Assembly (NCBI GenBank): GCA_902777275.1
Contig: CACYTI010000001.1
Span: 124,001-188,000, forward strand
Reading direction: 5' to 3'
Source of the DNA: an uncultured Ruminococcus sp.
GTDB taxonomy: Bacteria > Bacillota > Clostridia > Oscillospirales > Acutalibacteraceae
DNA: 64,000 nt
The notes beneath the pieces are model-generated. The model was given only the letters and a program-made list of their open reading frames with translations. It was not told the origin of the DNA and did no database searches. Shown here piece by piece: positions 42,076 to 50,526 of this stretch (positions are counted from its first letter, which is position 1; each line of letters opens with the position of its first letter). The position numbers and the translations under genes were made by a program.

Positions 42076-43015
42076 AAAAACGCTCCTTTCGCAATGTGAT
42101 CTCGCTGCGCTCTCCGCTTTTGTCTGCCGAGTATTTAACCCTTTCAACGCGCAGCCCCTCAAGCCTGCCCAAAACGCTGTCCTCCACCACAGCCTTCTTT
42201 CCGGTAAGACCGGTATGGCAGCCCGCGCAGCTCAGCTTTAAAAGATAGCTGCTGCGGTTGCTGTTATCCAACATTTTGTCCGCCGTAGCAGGAGTAGCTT
42301 TGTCGGACGCGGCGTTTACATACCTGACGCGCCTGACATGAGCCGCTTCGGGGTTTTGATTTTTTATGACCGAGCTGTAGGTGTTTGCCTGCATGAATTT
42401 TAATCTGACCTCCGAGAGCAGGCGGCAGCGCAAACGGCTCTCGCGCAGCTCATAATATGCCGTTCCGCCGCCGCAGTCGGAGAAAGTAACGCTCTCCTCC
42501 GTGGCTTTCCCGTCAAGGATAGCCCTTCCGTCGCCTGTGATCCTCGGCTCGCATTGATATCGGTTGCGGCAAAAGCTTTGCAATGCCTGCCAGTGCGACA
42601 TACCCTTGTCGATTTTCATTTGGTTGTAATACGGCACGGTATCGCGGTTTTCAAGCTTTATTCCGAACGGCTTCAAATGACGGCTCTCCATTAAAACGGC
42701 GCTCGGATAAACATAGGTCAGCGGCTCAGCCTCGTTGTCGAGCAGCGCGGCGGCAAGGCTCCTCGCGCTGAGCATTGTAACAACACCCTTGCCGCGTTTC
42801 AACGTTATTATACTATCGAGCTGACCGACGAACACAAGCTTGTCCCCGTCATAAGCGCATATACGATCCGAACCGCTACGCAGACCCTCATCATAGACGC
42901 AGGTCAGGCACAGGCTGTCGGCAGGCACTCCCCTGTCGCTGTCGAGAGTCACCTTAATAACCTTGTCCGGCTTTTTTTCAATGCCGTTTATATCTGTTAC
43001 CGTAAAGCTCAGCAC
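42047..43015 (-). CDS. Tail hub / late control protein D-like (XkdQ)
   Basis: 322 residues, GTG start with AGGAGG seven bases upstream. Hub-type pattern: early beta domains (FTVTDINGIEKKPDKVIKV), AYDGDKLVFVGQLDSI, then SHWQALQSFCRNRYQCEPRI and a C-terminal segment GKKAVVEDSVLGRLEGLRV. Fits gp27/gpD-like hubs that hold the spike. Overlaps both neighbours. Confidence 0.7.
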   Translation of the reverse strand: MLSFTVTDINGIEKKPDKVIKVTLDSDRGVPADSLCLTCVYDEGLRSGSDRICAYDGDKLVFVGQLDSIITLKRGKGVVTMLSARSLAAALLDNEAEPLTYVYPSAVLMESRHLKPFGIKLENRDTVPYYNQMKIDKGMSHWQALQSFCRNRYQCEPRITGDGRAILDGKATEESVTFSDCGGGTAYYELRESRLRCRLLSEVRLKFMQANTYSSVIKNQNPEAAHVRRVRYVNAASDKATPATADKMLDNSNRSSYLLKLSCAGCHTGLTGKKAVVEDSVLGRLEGLRVERVKYSADKSGERSEITLRKERFYVADELHNK

Positions 43016-43524
43016 AGCGCCACCTCCTGTCCGCCTATATTCTCATCGGGGCGCTTGACCTGAGGATTGAGCGCAACCAAACGGTCGATAACGATATCAA
43101 ATCTGTAAGAGACGTCCCAAAGTGTCTCACCCTGCGCCGCAGTATACGAAGTCTGCCTGTCCTCGGTCTCATACTCCATGACCTCTCTGAAAACAAAGCT
43201 GTAAAGCAAAATGTCGGGCTTGGGATAGCCCTTTGCTTTCAACTGCTCAAAAACCGCGTAAACCGTTCCGAGCTCCGGAATAGCCAACACGCCCGCGCCG
43301 CCGCTCTTAAACAGCGAAAAAAGACGTGCAAACTGCTCGCCGCAGTCGCTGCCGTACAGCTCGCCCTCGCCCTTTATAAGCATATTGCGCCTGCCGGTGT
43401 TTTGTATGTAAGACCTTCCGTAAGGCGCGTGAAGCTCGTTCACCTGCTTGGCGCACTCAAAGGTTATTTCGCGCGGATTGTGGCGCCACTCCGCGCCCTT
43501 AAAGCGCATGGGAACCAATTTCAT
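43009..43524 (-). CDS. LysM-containing tail/hub-linker protein (XkdP-like)
   Basis: 171 residues. The N-terminal part resembles tail-hub linkers (PMRFKGAEWRHNPREI); the C-terminus has a short LysM (YTAAQGETLWDVSYRFDI, VALNPQVKRPDENIGG). In contractile phages it normally follows the tape-measure gene; here it follows a 45-residue ORF. Confidence 0.72.
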   Translation of the reverse strand: MKLVPMRFKGAEWRHNPREITFECAKQVNELHAPYGRSYIQNTGRRNMLIKGEGELYGSDCGEQFARLFSLFKSGGAGVLAIPELGTVYAVFEQLKAKGYPKPDILLYSFVFREVMEYETEDRQTSYTAAQGETLWDVSYRFDIVIDRLVALNPQVKRPDENIGGQEVALC

Positions 43525-43658
43525 CTCAGCCTCGCCTCCTCCTCTTCGGGCAGCGCGCGGCTGTAGCGCAGACTCTCGCGCTCCATCTGCTCGCTCAGCG
43601 TTTCATAATCCCCGTCCGCCGTGATTTTGTCGGCGAGCTCCGCCGTAATATCATTCAT
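43521..43658 (-). CDS. 45-residue protein in the tape-measure position
   Basis: ATG at 43658 with AAAGGAGC upstream; overlaps both neighbours. Sequence starts MNDITAELADKITADGDYET and is rich in Glu and Arg. Its place, between the tube-like gene and the LysM gene, is where a chaperone and tape measure (normally over 500 residues) belong. It could be a remnant, chaperone or length-setting substitute. Confidence 0.55.
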   Translation of the reverse strand: MNDITAELADKITADGDYETLSEQMERESLRYSRALPEEEEARLR

Positions 43659-44013
43659 ACAGAATGCTCCTTTCTCTCGCCACAATAGTGACGGTATACT
43701 CCGTTTCTCCGCGCGGAAGAACATCGCTTCTTTCTCTGCGCACAAAGCACGAGGTATAACGTTCTATCCTTCCTTCGCCGACTATCTCCACAAAGCTTAA
43801 ATTCTCATCAAAGGGATATTCCTCCGAACGGTTAAGCTTGATTTGTATGTAATACATCTTTTCCGGAATGACCGCAACGGGCTTGTCCGCCAGATATTCG
43901 TATATTTCCTTCTGCGTCTGCTTCATGGTTCTGCGCAGAGCGGTCACGCCGCCGAGAACGGTCCCGTTTACGCGCACGAGCAGATCGCTTCCTTTTTCGT
44001 AGTCAAAAACCAC
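43651..44013 (-). CDS. Probable tail-tube-like protein
   Basis: 120 residues, GTG start with GGGGAGG seven bases upstream. All-beta pattern: LLVRVNGTVLGGVTAL, YYIQIKLNRSEEYPFD, and TSCFVRRERSD. The layout recalls tube proteins of the gp19/XkdM fold, but it is short and I cannot confirm this. It could be a connector instead. No sheath gene precedes it. Confidence 0.4.
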   Translation of the reverse strand: MVFDYEKGSDLLVRVNGTVLGGVTALRRTMKQTQKEIYEYLADKPVAVIPEKMYYIQIKLNRSEEYPFDENLSFVEIVGEGRIERYTSCFVRRERSDVLPRGETEYTVTIVARERSILYE

Positions 44014-44446
44014 TTTGATCCTCCCCGCTCAGACAAAACGATGCGTCGAATTCAATCTTCCTGAAAACGGAGTTGATATTCGGGTCAAACTCGATCGGAG
44101 ACGCGGAGACTCCGGTGATGATATGACCGCTGTCTGCGGCTTCAAGGCTTGACAAAAGCTCGCTTACAACGCCCGACAAGCCCGTGCCGTTTTCGCTCGC
44201 GGGAGCGTAAACCCGTATCTCCGCTTTGACGCTGTAGCGCTCTCCCGAAACGGAGGATGAAAGTCTGCCGCCGAAGAAACCGTTTTCGCGGGTTATCTGA
44301 GTGATACTCACAACCGCAAGCATTCCGCGCACGGGAGTTTCAATTTTCTCGGTGCCGTACCCGCGCACGAAGCGGACCTCCGACAGAGCTCCGCGCTGTT
44401 TCAGCCCCATGATAACGGAATCAATCTGCTGTTGGATCTGAATCAT
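44003..44446 (-). CDS. Tail completion/terminator-like protein
   Basis: 147 residues from ATG 44446 (GGAGG six bases upstream). Located after the head-closure gene, like tail terminator proteins (YqbJ/XkdJ region). Mixed alpha/beta: an N-terminal helix QQIDSVIMGLKQRG and a strand VRGMLAVVSITQI. Assignment rests on order and size. Confidence 0.5.
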   Translation of the reverse strand: MIQIQQQIDSVIMGLKQRGALSEVRFVRGYGTEKIETPVRGMLAVVSITQITRENGFFGGRLSSSVSGERYSVKAEIRVYAPASENGTGLSGVVSELLSSLEAADSGHIITGVSASPIEFDPNINSVFRKIEFDASFCLSGEDQSGF

Positions 44447-44789
44447 AGTCATCCTCCCGTTCTTCGCCGTAGGGCACTAAAATCGCCCACTCATAAACAG
44501 GCGTATCCTTAACAAAATAGGTTTCACACCTTTTTACAATATATTTTCCTCCGCGCGATTCTATTACCGATTTGTTTTCTTCAAGACGGTGGGAGGACTT
44601 GCCGACATACAGATATTTTTCGCGCCGTGTCGTACCGAGCTCGCGGCATTCTCCGCCGATATATATTTTGTTGCGGTAGCGCAGCGGCTCCACAAAGGCG
44701 CGCGTGCTCACGCATTCGCCGTTTTGCCTTATTACAACTCCGGTTCCGTACCGTCCTATTTCTTTGTCTACACAATTCAATAAGCTCAT
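44421..44789 (-). CDS. Head-closure-like protein
   Basis: 122 residues, ATG at 44789 overlapping the previous stop (TGATG). Small beta-rich protein (VVIRQNGECVSTRAFVEPL, EKYLYVGKSSHRL). In place for head-closure (YqbH/gp16-like) proteins; no stronger sequence evidence. Confidence 0.5.
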   Translation of the reverse strand: MSLLNCVDKEIGRYGTGVVIRQNGECVSTRAFVEPLRYRNKIYIGGECRELGTTRREKYLYVGKSSHRLEENKSVIESRGGKYIVKRCETYFVKDTPVYEWAILVPYGEEREDDYDSDPTAD

Positions 44790-45145
44790 CAAATCACCCT
44801 GCCAAATAAGAATCCGCCCGCGTCAATCAAATCGGGGCTGGCGTCTGTAAGCTCGCGCCACAGCTTTTCCGCCTGAACCTGTTTATCGGCGGATGACGCC
44901 AGCTTGACGTCACCCGCTGTAAACTCACTGATCTGACCGCTTCCGCACATGGCATACAGCTTAAAAGCGTAAGCCGCTCCGAGCATTTCAAGCCGCCTTT
45001 CGTCCGCGCTGCTTGGGTTTTGCTTTGTGCAGCGCGAGGTAACATACAGACAGGCGTCCTCGATAAGCCCGCGCCAGCGCGAAAGCTCGTCAGCATCAAT
45101 ATCGGCAAGCACCAAAAATCTGTCGCACACATTCGCAATATTCAA
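44789..45145 (-). CDS. Head-tail connector-like protein
   Basis: 118 residues, mostly alpha-helical: VLADIDADELSRWRGLIEDAC and RRLEMLGAAYAFKLYA. This fits the gp6/YqbG connector family that docks to the portal. Directly after the capsid gene, as expected. Confidence 0.65.
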   Translation of the reverse strand: MNIANVCDRFLVLADIDADELSRWRGLIEDACLYVTSRCTKQNPSSADERRLEMLGAAYAFKLYAMCGSGQISEFTAGDVKLASSADKQVQAEKLWRELTDASPDLIDAGGFLFGRVI

Positions 45146-45162
45146 GGGCTTACCTCCGTTCC

Positions 45163-46167
45163 TTAAGACAATGTTTTAGCCGCTTCGGTAAAGATCTTCG
45201 CAAAGCCCGCCGTACAGGTTATCGCCGCGCGTTCAAGCTGACGGTCGATCAGTCTGTCGTAATCGGTGGTAACGCCGCCCGCCTGAACCATTTCAAGAGC
45301 GCAGTTTTTATCAAGACCGATGATCGTGCCTGCGGTCATCTCGGGAGCGTGAAGAAGCGCGGCACCGAGCGGAGTGACCATTTTGCCGGTACCCTGGAAA
45401 TCGAGACCGGCGCGGGGATCCTGCATCTGGGTCATGCCTAAAATAGCCTGCATCTCCTGAGTGGGAGCCAAAATAGTGTTGAGCTCATAGGGGCTGAGAT
45501 TCGCCCAAAGCTTCACCAAATCAGCGTAAGTAAGCGTACCGCTTGCCGCGACCGAAACATTTGAAGCCGCGTTGCTGTTGCCGTCGCCGTTAATGAGCAC
45601 GTCGATAGCATCGCGGAGCTGGGCTCTCGCTATGTAAGCGCCGATCTGACTGAGCGTGACCGTGAAAAGGTCAAGGCGCTGAAAGCGCAGAGCTTCATAG
45701 GAAGCCACAAGCATTCTGCCGCGCTTGTGAAGCTTAACAAGGTTTTCTCTCGTCTTGATCTCGGTTCCGGGGATCGCAGCGCCCTCGCCGACGATTTTGA
45801 GTGTTTTATCGTCGTCGGACGGAACCGAAACAACGCTGCGGTAATCCATGCCCTCAATGTCTGTGACAGTCGCCACAAGGTTGGGAAGAATATCCGCTCT
45901 CTCCATGCCTTGGCGCACGGCGCGGCTCACGTATTCGGGGAACAGCGCTGCGGAGTTGGAGCTTTGGAAAAACTTCTCAACGCAGTCGCTGCCTCTGCCG
46001 CTCACCCTGATATCAAATCTTTTGAGCTGGCGCGAAAACGCGTCGAGTCCCTCCAGAGCGGTGCCGACGTAGTTTTCCGACGGGTCAAGCCCCTCAAGCG
46101 CGGCGGTGAGACCGCCCTTGCACTGATACATACCCTTCTCAATAGTAATATTCTCAAAATTAGCCAT
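45163..46167 (-). CDS. HK97-fold major capsid protein
   Basis: 334 residues. Capsid-like pattern: YVSRAVRQGMERADILPNLV, KTRENLVKLHKRGRMLVASY, DVLINGDGN, and the C-terminal CTAGFAKIFTEA. GGGAGG precedes the ATG. No long N-terminal scaffold domain. It is the shell of the particle. Confidence 0.85.
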   Translation of the reverse strand: MANFENITIEKGMYQCKGGLTAALEGLDPSENYVGTALEGLDAFSRQLKRFDIRVSGRGSDCVEKFFQSSNSAALFPEYVSRAVRQGMERADILPNLVATVTDIEGMDYRSVVSVPSDDDKTLKIVGEGAAIPGTEIKTRENLVKLHKRGRMLVASYEALRFQRLDLFTVTLSQIGAYIARAQLRDAIDVLINGDGNSNAASNVSVAASGTLTYADLVKLWANLSPYELNTILAPTQEMQAILGMTQMQDPRAGLDFQGTGKMVTPLGAALLHAPEMTAGTIIGLDKNCALEMVQAGGVTTDYDRLIDRQLERAAITCTAGFAKIFTEAAKTLS

Positions 46168-46185
46168 ATTATTACCTCCCGATCA

Positions 46186-46521
46186 TTAAAGAATAAAACC
46201 GACTTCGGTTGATGTGGCGTCCACCACAAGCAGTTCTCTGCCCGAATTGCCGACCGCCACGCCGCCGTTTCCGTCGGCGGCAAGCTTTTTGTAGCCGACC
46301 GCGATTTTTGACGCTGCGGGCATTCTCACATAGCCCGCAGTCTGCACCGCCGCGTAACCGCCGCGCAGCCCCACGCAGACGCCGCAGAAGACATCGTTAG
46401 CCGAGCAAACTGTCACGGTGCCGTCGCTGCTGAGCTTGACAGGCACACCCGCAGCGGTAAGGCCGCTGTCAGCGATAAAGGTGGTCACATTTTCTCCGTA
46501 TCCGTTAAAATTTACGTTCAT
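46186..46521 (-). CDS. Capsid decoration-like protein
   Basis: 111 residues, beta-rich with Gly and Val (VPVKLSSDGTVTVCSANDVF, GYAAVQTAGYVRMP). Small proteins of this form and position, between protease and capsid, are head decoration or cement proteins (DUF2190/gpD-like). Confidence 0.6.
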   Translation of the reverse strand: MNVNFNGYGENVTTFIADSGLTAAGVPVKLSSDGTVTVCSANDVFCGVCVGLRGGYAAVQTAGYVRMPAASKIAVGYKKLAADGNGGVAVGNSGRELLVVDATSTEVGFIL

Positions 46522-46537
46522 TACAAACCTCCGTTAA

Positions 46538-47515
46538 TTAAATGGTAAATTGTCCGAATGATTCGGCGCTGTTGTTGACGCTTCCGCCGCAAAGCTGCGG
46601 CTTAGGCGCGTATTCTCTGTTTTTCTGTTTTTCAAAGGCATTTTTAAACTCTCTGAGCTGAGCCACACTCATAGCTTTCGCCACGTCCTCCATGGTGCCG
46701 CGCGAAACATCGGGCTGCACGGCAGCCGAAAGTCTCACCACGTCAGCGACAAGGTTTTCGCGGTAGTAAACTCCGTCCTTTGCCGACTGCATTAAGCTCT
46801 CGATATATCCCGACAGCTTTTCGCACTCGCCGTCGCTGAGCGTTAAGCTTTTGCCCGCCTTCAATTGTTTTATAATATCTTCCATACTTCTTTCCTTTCT
46901 TTTAAATGACTTGATCACGCCCGCCTCTCTCTGAGCCGGAACCGCGACAAAGCTCCATTCGTAGGCGTCCACAGGCTCCGTAAGCTCTCCGCAGCACAGT
47001 CTGCCGCCGTAGGTTTCTCCCTTTTGATGAGGGCAGACGGCGATATCCTCGCCGCAAACGCTGCACTTCGTTTCGCGCACGGCGCAGCCGACGCTGACCT
47101 CCTTCACGATGCCGCTGTCGATCGCCTCTATCAGCGCGCGACTGCCTTCGTTTTTGGGAATATACGCACGCGCCGTGAGCCTGAAATACTCGTCGCCTGT
47201 CGCGGTTTTTCGCCCGGGCACCTGCTCTGCGCCGCAGGCAAATATCCTCGCCGCCTGATTTTTCGCGCTGGGACTGTGGTCAAAAATACCCGTTTTGCCC
47301 ACAAACAGCTTTTCAAGCGCGAACAGCGATTCAACGGTAAAGCGTTCGCCGTCGCGGTCAACGTCGTTGTCGCAGAGCGCCACGGAAAACACGTAAACCT
47401 CCTCGGCACTTAGCTTTCTGCGCGTGTAGGCGTTTATAAGCGCAAGCTCCTCTTCCGAGGGCGTTTGATCTCCGCCGCTCACAGCCGCCGCTTTTATGAT
47501 CGCGTTATTCGTCAT
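46538..47515 (-). CDS. Prohead protease/scaffold-like protein (XkdF-type)
   Basis: 325 residues from ATG 47515 (GGAGG upstream). N-terminal half fits phage head maturation proteases: FSVALCDNDVDRDGERFT, IFDHSP (likely catalytic His) and VKEVSVGCAV (likely Ser). A Cys/His insertion (CSVCGEDIAVCPH) may bind zinc. EWSFVAVPAQREAG marks the domain end; the C-terminal helices (about 215-325) may act as scaffold. Overlaps the portal stop. Confidence 0.7.
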   Translation of the reverse strand: MTNNAIIKAAAVSGGDQTPSEEELALINAYTRRKLSAEEVYVFSVALCDNDVDRDGERFTVESLFALEKLFVGKTGIFDHSPSAKNQAARIFACGAEQVPGRKTATGDEYFRLTARAYIPKNEGSRALIEAIDSGIVKEVSVGCAVRETKCSVCGEDIAVCPHQKGETYGGRLCCGELTEPVDAYEWSFVAVPAQREAGVIKSFKRKERSMEDIIKQLKAGKSLTLSDGECEKLSGYIESLMQSAKDGVYYRENLVADVVRLSAAVQPDVSRGTMEDVAKAMSVAQLREFKNAFEKQKNREYAPKPQLCGGSVNNSAESFGQFTI

Positions 47516-48644
47516 TTTCAACCTCCAAACCGTATTGATTTTCTATCTGCATGGCGCGGGCGTTGTTAAGCCTTGCCTGAGAAAGCTCCACCGCGTCCTG
47601 CAAATTTATGTCGTTCCAAATGATTTTATATCCGCAGGCGAAGCCCGACATTCTCAAATGAGCATCCATGATCCTGCGGATCACAGGCTCGACCGCCATG
47701 CGGTAATACTCAAGCTCGCTCGTTAAAATATCCGCCTGCTGAGCGCTCATTCTCTCGGTGCTCGACCACGATATCCCGAGCAAAAACGGCGGGATACCGA
47801 GCTTTGCGATCAACTGCTCCAAAATGATCCTGACGGGCGTCGAGCAGTCGGGCATTTGATTTTCGGCGCCGATCACCCTGACCTTCACATCGCCCACCGA
47901 AACAAAGTCGCACACGTTGTCGCCGCGCATCGCTTTTTTCCACTCGTCCGCTATTATTCTCGCGCTTTCCTCGCTGAAGCTCCCGTCCTTCGGGTCGTAG
48001 GTGACGGCAAAACGGATATCGCCCGCCCTTTCCCAGTTGTTTTTCAGCGATTTAAAGATCCTCAGAAGCAGCTCGCTCACAAAGGGAAGCCCTTCAAGCA
48101 GCGAGGTTCCGCGCACCGTGCCGCGCTTTTGCTTCAACAGCGCCGGCAGCACAAGCGACTGATTTGCCACAGGCCTGCCGTCGCAGGCGCGGCACACAAT
48201 TATTTCAAGCGGAGAGCTGCCCGCTTCAAGCCTCACGTCGTCGGGGTTTGCGTTGTAAAGGGCGCATATCCCGCCGTGATCCGCGCTCGGAAGTATCTCC
48301 CCGACCGCCTCGCCGTAGGTCAGCAGGCTGTCGGTGTAGTCGCTTATAAACGACGCCAAGCCCATTCCCGAGCCGTTCGTTTTTACAGAGCGCACAAAAC
48401 GGTCGGCGATCTCCTGCGCCGCAGGGTCGTCGGTAACGACCCTGAACTTCCCCATGAGCCGCACGATTTTGCCCAGCGCCGCGTCGATCAGCGGCACCGC
48501 TTCCCTCAAAGCGCCGTACAGGACGCGTTCGGCACGGCTCTGAGCCGCCGCGCTCAGCAGGGAAGCCGAACCTCCGAAGCCTCGCGGCACGGTCTGCGCC
48601 ATAGGCAGAGCCGGAGACTCCGTCTGTTTTTTTCTGCCAAACAT
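47505..48644 (-). CDS. Phage portal protein
   Basis: 379 residues from ATG 48644 (AGGAGG upstream). Portal features: RVLYGALREAVPLIDAALGK, LLTYGEAVGEI, GTSLLEGLPFVSELLLRIFK, GIPPFLLGISWSSTERMS and a long C-terminal helix region. The dodecameric portal forms the DNA gate at the capsid vertex. Confidence 0.88.
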   Translation of the reverse strand: MFGRKKQTESPALPMAQTVPRGFGGSASLLSAAAQSRAERVLYGALREAVPLIDAALGKIVRLMGKFRVVTDDPAAQEIADRFVRSVKTNGSGMGLASFISDYTDSLLTYGEAVGEILPSADHGGICALYNANPDDVRLEAGSSPLEIIVCRACDGRPVANQSLVLPALLKQKRGTVRGTSLLEGLPFVSELLLRIFKSLKNNWERAGDIRFAVTYDPKDGSFSEESARIIADEWKKAMRGDNVCDFVSVGDVKVRVIGAENQMPDCSTPVRIILEQLIAKLGIPPFLLGISWSSTERMSAQQADILTSELEYYRMAVEPVIRRIMDAHLRMSGFACGYKIIWNDINLQDAVELSQARLNNARAMQIENQYGLEVENDE

Positions 48645-48654
48645 TAATTTCCTC

Positions 48655-49896
48655 CTATCTTGCGGCGGCGAACACCTGCAAACCGCTGCCGCCCGTAACC
48701 GAAGCGGTGAAATAGCGGATGTCGTCCATGGCATGGTCATTTTCCTTTACGGGCGAGTCGGTGTTTTTCGCCGAGTCCCAGCGGTAGAGCTGAAACTCTC
48801 TCCGCGCCGCCGCGCAGTTTTTGCAAATGCGTATGGTTCCGTTTTTCAGCGCCGCCGATACTTTTCTTATCCCGTTTATAACGTCGTTCTGCGCAGGTCT
48901 TACCTCGAACTCGCCGTAGCGCCGGATCACCTGAATAAAGCTTGCCGCCGACGGGTCAACAACTACACGGCTTATTTTCCTTCCGCGCGCAAGCTCCTTT
49001 AAAGCTGAATAATGCTCTTCGTCGGTTTTCTGAAATCCCTCGCGCCGCGAATCGTAATAGTACTCGTCTATTCTGTACCACACGCCGTCCTTTTTTCCCC
49101 ATAGTCCCATAGAGGTCGGGTTGACCGTGCCGTAGTCGCATGAGATCACAAACTCGCTCATTTCTCCCGACGGAACTTCGCAGTACATTTCCTCGTTAGC
49201 CATAAACGGATAAACCGCGCCGTACACCGCCACCCATTTTCCGAGCACAAAACGCTCGTAGAACACGCCCGAATAAAGCCGCTCATAACGCCGCCTGACC
49301 TTATCGCTCAAAGACGGGTTATCGTCCATGGTAAAGTGCAGATAAAGCGCGTTTTTCCGCTCCGCCTGCAATATCCACTCGCGGTAAAACCAGTGCTCGG
49401 GATGCTCGGGATTGCAGTTGAACCAGAAACGCGAACCCGTGACGGAACACCTCGCCATAGCCTGCTCCACAAATGATCGCGGCATAAGCGCCACCTCGTC
49501 GAACAGCACCCCCGAAAGCGTAACGCCCTGGATCAGCGCCGCCGCGCCTTCGTCCTTGCCGCCGAACAGATAAAAACGGTTTTCCGCTCCGCCGCTGCGA
49601 ACAATAAGGCAGTTTTGACTCAGCTTTTCGGAACAGTCAAAGCCAAGACTTTTAAGCAGAGGCAAAATCGGAGTAACCATATTTCTCCTCAGCGAGCGGA
49701 TGGTTTTTCCGCAAAGCCCGAAATCTCCGCCTCTGAATGCGTAAAACGTCCAGAGAACGAACGACAGCGACATACAAAACGTTTTGCCGCTTCTCACCGC
49801 GCCGTCGCAAATTATCGCGTCGCGGGTGCAGTCGGGCGACATAGAGTGCCACCAGCTCAGCACTCTGATCTGCTTGGGAGTAAAGCTCTCAATCAC
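48655..49896 (-). CDS. Terminase large subunit (PBSX family)
   Basis: 413 residues. Walker A GAVRSGKT (variant with Arg before SGK), Walker B LSGVLFDEVALM, and nuclease-domain acids (CDYGTVNPTSMG, VVDPSAASFI). The ATPase and nuclease needed for DNA packaging appear intact. Overlaps the small subunit by eight bases. Confidence 0.93.
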   Translation of the reverse strand: MIESFTPKQIRVLSWWHSMSPDCTRDAIICDGAVRSGKTFCMSLSFVLWTFYAFRGGDFGLCGKTIRSLRRNMVTPILPLLKSLGFDCSEKLSQNCLIVRSGGAENRFYLFGGKDEGAAALIQGVTLSGVLFDEVALMPRSFVEQAMARCSVTGSRFWFNCNPEHPEHWFYREWILQAERKNALYLHFTMDDNPSLSDKVRRRYERLYSGVFYERFVLGKWVAVYGAVYPFMANEEMYCEVPSGEMSEFVISCDYGTVNPTSMGLWGKKDGVWYRIDEYYYDSRREGFQKTDEEHYSALKELARGRKISRVVVDPSAASFIQVIRRYGEFEVRPAQNDVINGIRKVSAALKNGTIRICKNCAAARREFQLYRWDSAKNTDSPVKENDHAMDDIRYFTASVTGGSGLQVFAAAR

Positions 49897-50374
49897 TGCG
49901 CATTCCCCCTGACTGAGCGCCTCTTCCTATGGCCTCGTACAGCCCCGACACTCCCTCACTTTCTCCGCCCGAGTTTTCAAGCTTTTCAAGCGCCTTTAAG
50001 CGGTCAAAAAATTTGATTTCAAGCATTCCCTCCTTGGGCTTTTTGATCTCCGAAATCAAAAACAGATCCATCCCTTTAAGCTGTTCGGGAGCGGGGTCAT
50101 CCATATACAGCAGCCTAAGCGCGTCCGTTATACCGCCGAACGCGAGTCGGTAATAGCCTGCCGAGGCAAGCCCCGCAAGGGCTCTCTTTCGCGCAGCCGT
50201 CAGCCGCTCGATTTCGTTCAGGATTTTTTCCTCACACAGCATACGGTTCCCCGCCGAAATCCGGTCGCCCCCGCAGCCCGCGCGCTCCGCAGCTTCCCCC
50301 GCGTCTCCCAGACAGACAAAGTAGGCGCAGAAAAGTTTTTCCTTGGGCTTTAATTTCTTTTTGATTGGTGTCAC
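49889..50374 (-). CDS. Terminase small subunit
   Basis: 161 residues. DNA-binding start KPKEKLFCAYFVCLGDAGEAAERAGC (cited in part) is typical. The GTG at 50374 runs directly out of the GGAGG, so spacing is too short for the usual rule; an ATC eight bases downstream of GGAGG is an alternative. First gene of the cluster. Confidence 0.85.
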   Translation of the reverse strand: MTPIKKKLKPKEKLFCAYFVCLGDAGEAAERAGCGGDRISAGNRMLCEEKILNEIERLTAARKRALAGLASAGYYRLAFGGITDALRLLYMDDPAPEQLKGMDLFLISEIKKPKEGMLEIKFFDRLKALEKLENSGGESEGVSGLYEAIGRGAQSGGMRSD

Positions 50375-50381
50375 CTCCGTG

Positions 50382-50411
50382 AAAGGACGCAGTTTATGAA
50401 AAGTCCTTTCA
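50382..50411. promoter_or_regulatory. Perfect 10-bp inverted repeat before the terminase gene
   Basis: GTGAAAGGAC and GTCCTTTCAC around a 10-base centre. It lies immediately before the terminase ribosome site, so it may be an operator or an RNA hairpin limiting expression. Confidence 0.6.
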
Positions 50412-50430
50412 CTATACCTCCCAAAATCGA

Positions 50431-50458
50431 AAAAGTTGTATACAACTATGCAACTTTT
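50431..50458. promoter_or_regulatory. Nested palindromes, probable operator
   Basis: Perfect 12-base palindrome GTTGTATACAAC (50435-50446) within an outer repeat AAAAGTTG (50431-50438)/CAACTTTT (50451-50458). It overlaps the probable -35 of the minus-strand terminase promoter (TATAGT near 50411) and sits upstream of a weak plus-strand promoter (TTGCCA 50477, TAAACT 50500). Confidence 0.55.
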
Positions 50459-50526
50459 GAAAAAATTTTTTCGGGATTGCCAAATTTTTTTGATTATGGT
50501 AAACTTTAAGCAGGAGTGTGACCGAT

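Noticed and set aside
47856-48647. 263-residue plus-strand ORF across the portal gene
   Set aside because: Arg/His/Ala-rich antisense shadow of a GC-rich coding region; no ribosome site or motif.
39837-50374. Type VI secretion or extracellular contractile injection system
   Set aside because: Terminase, portal and capsid are present, while sheath, ClpV/AAA ATPase and TssJLM-type genes are absent.
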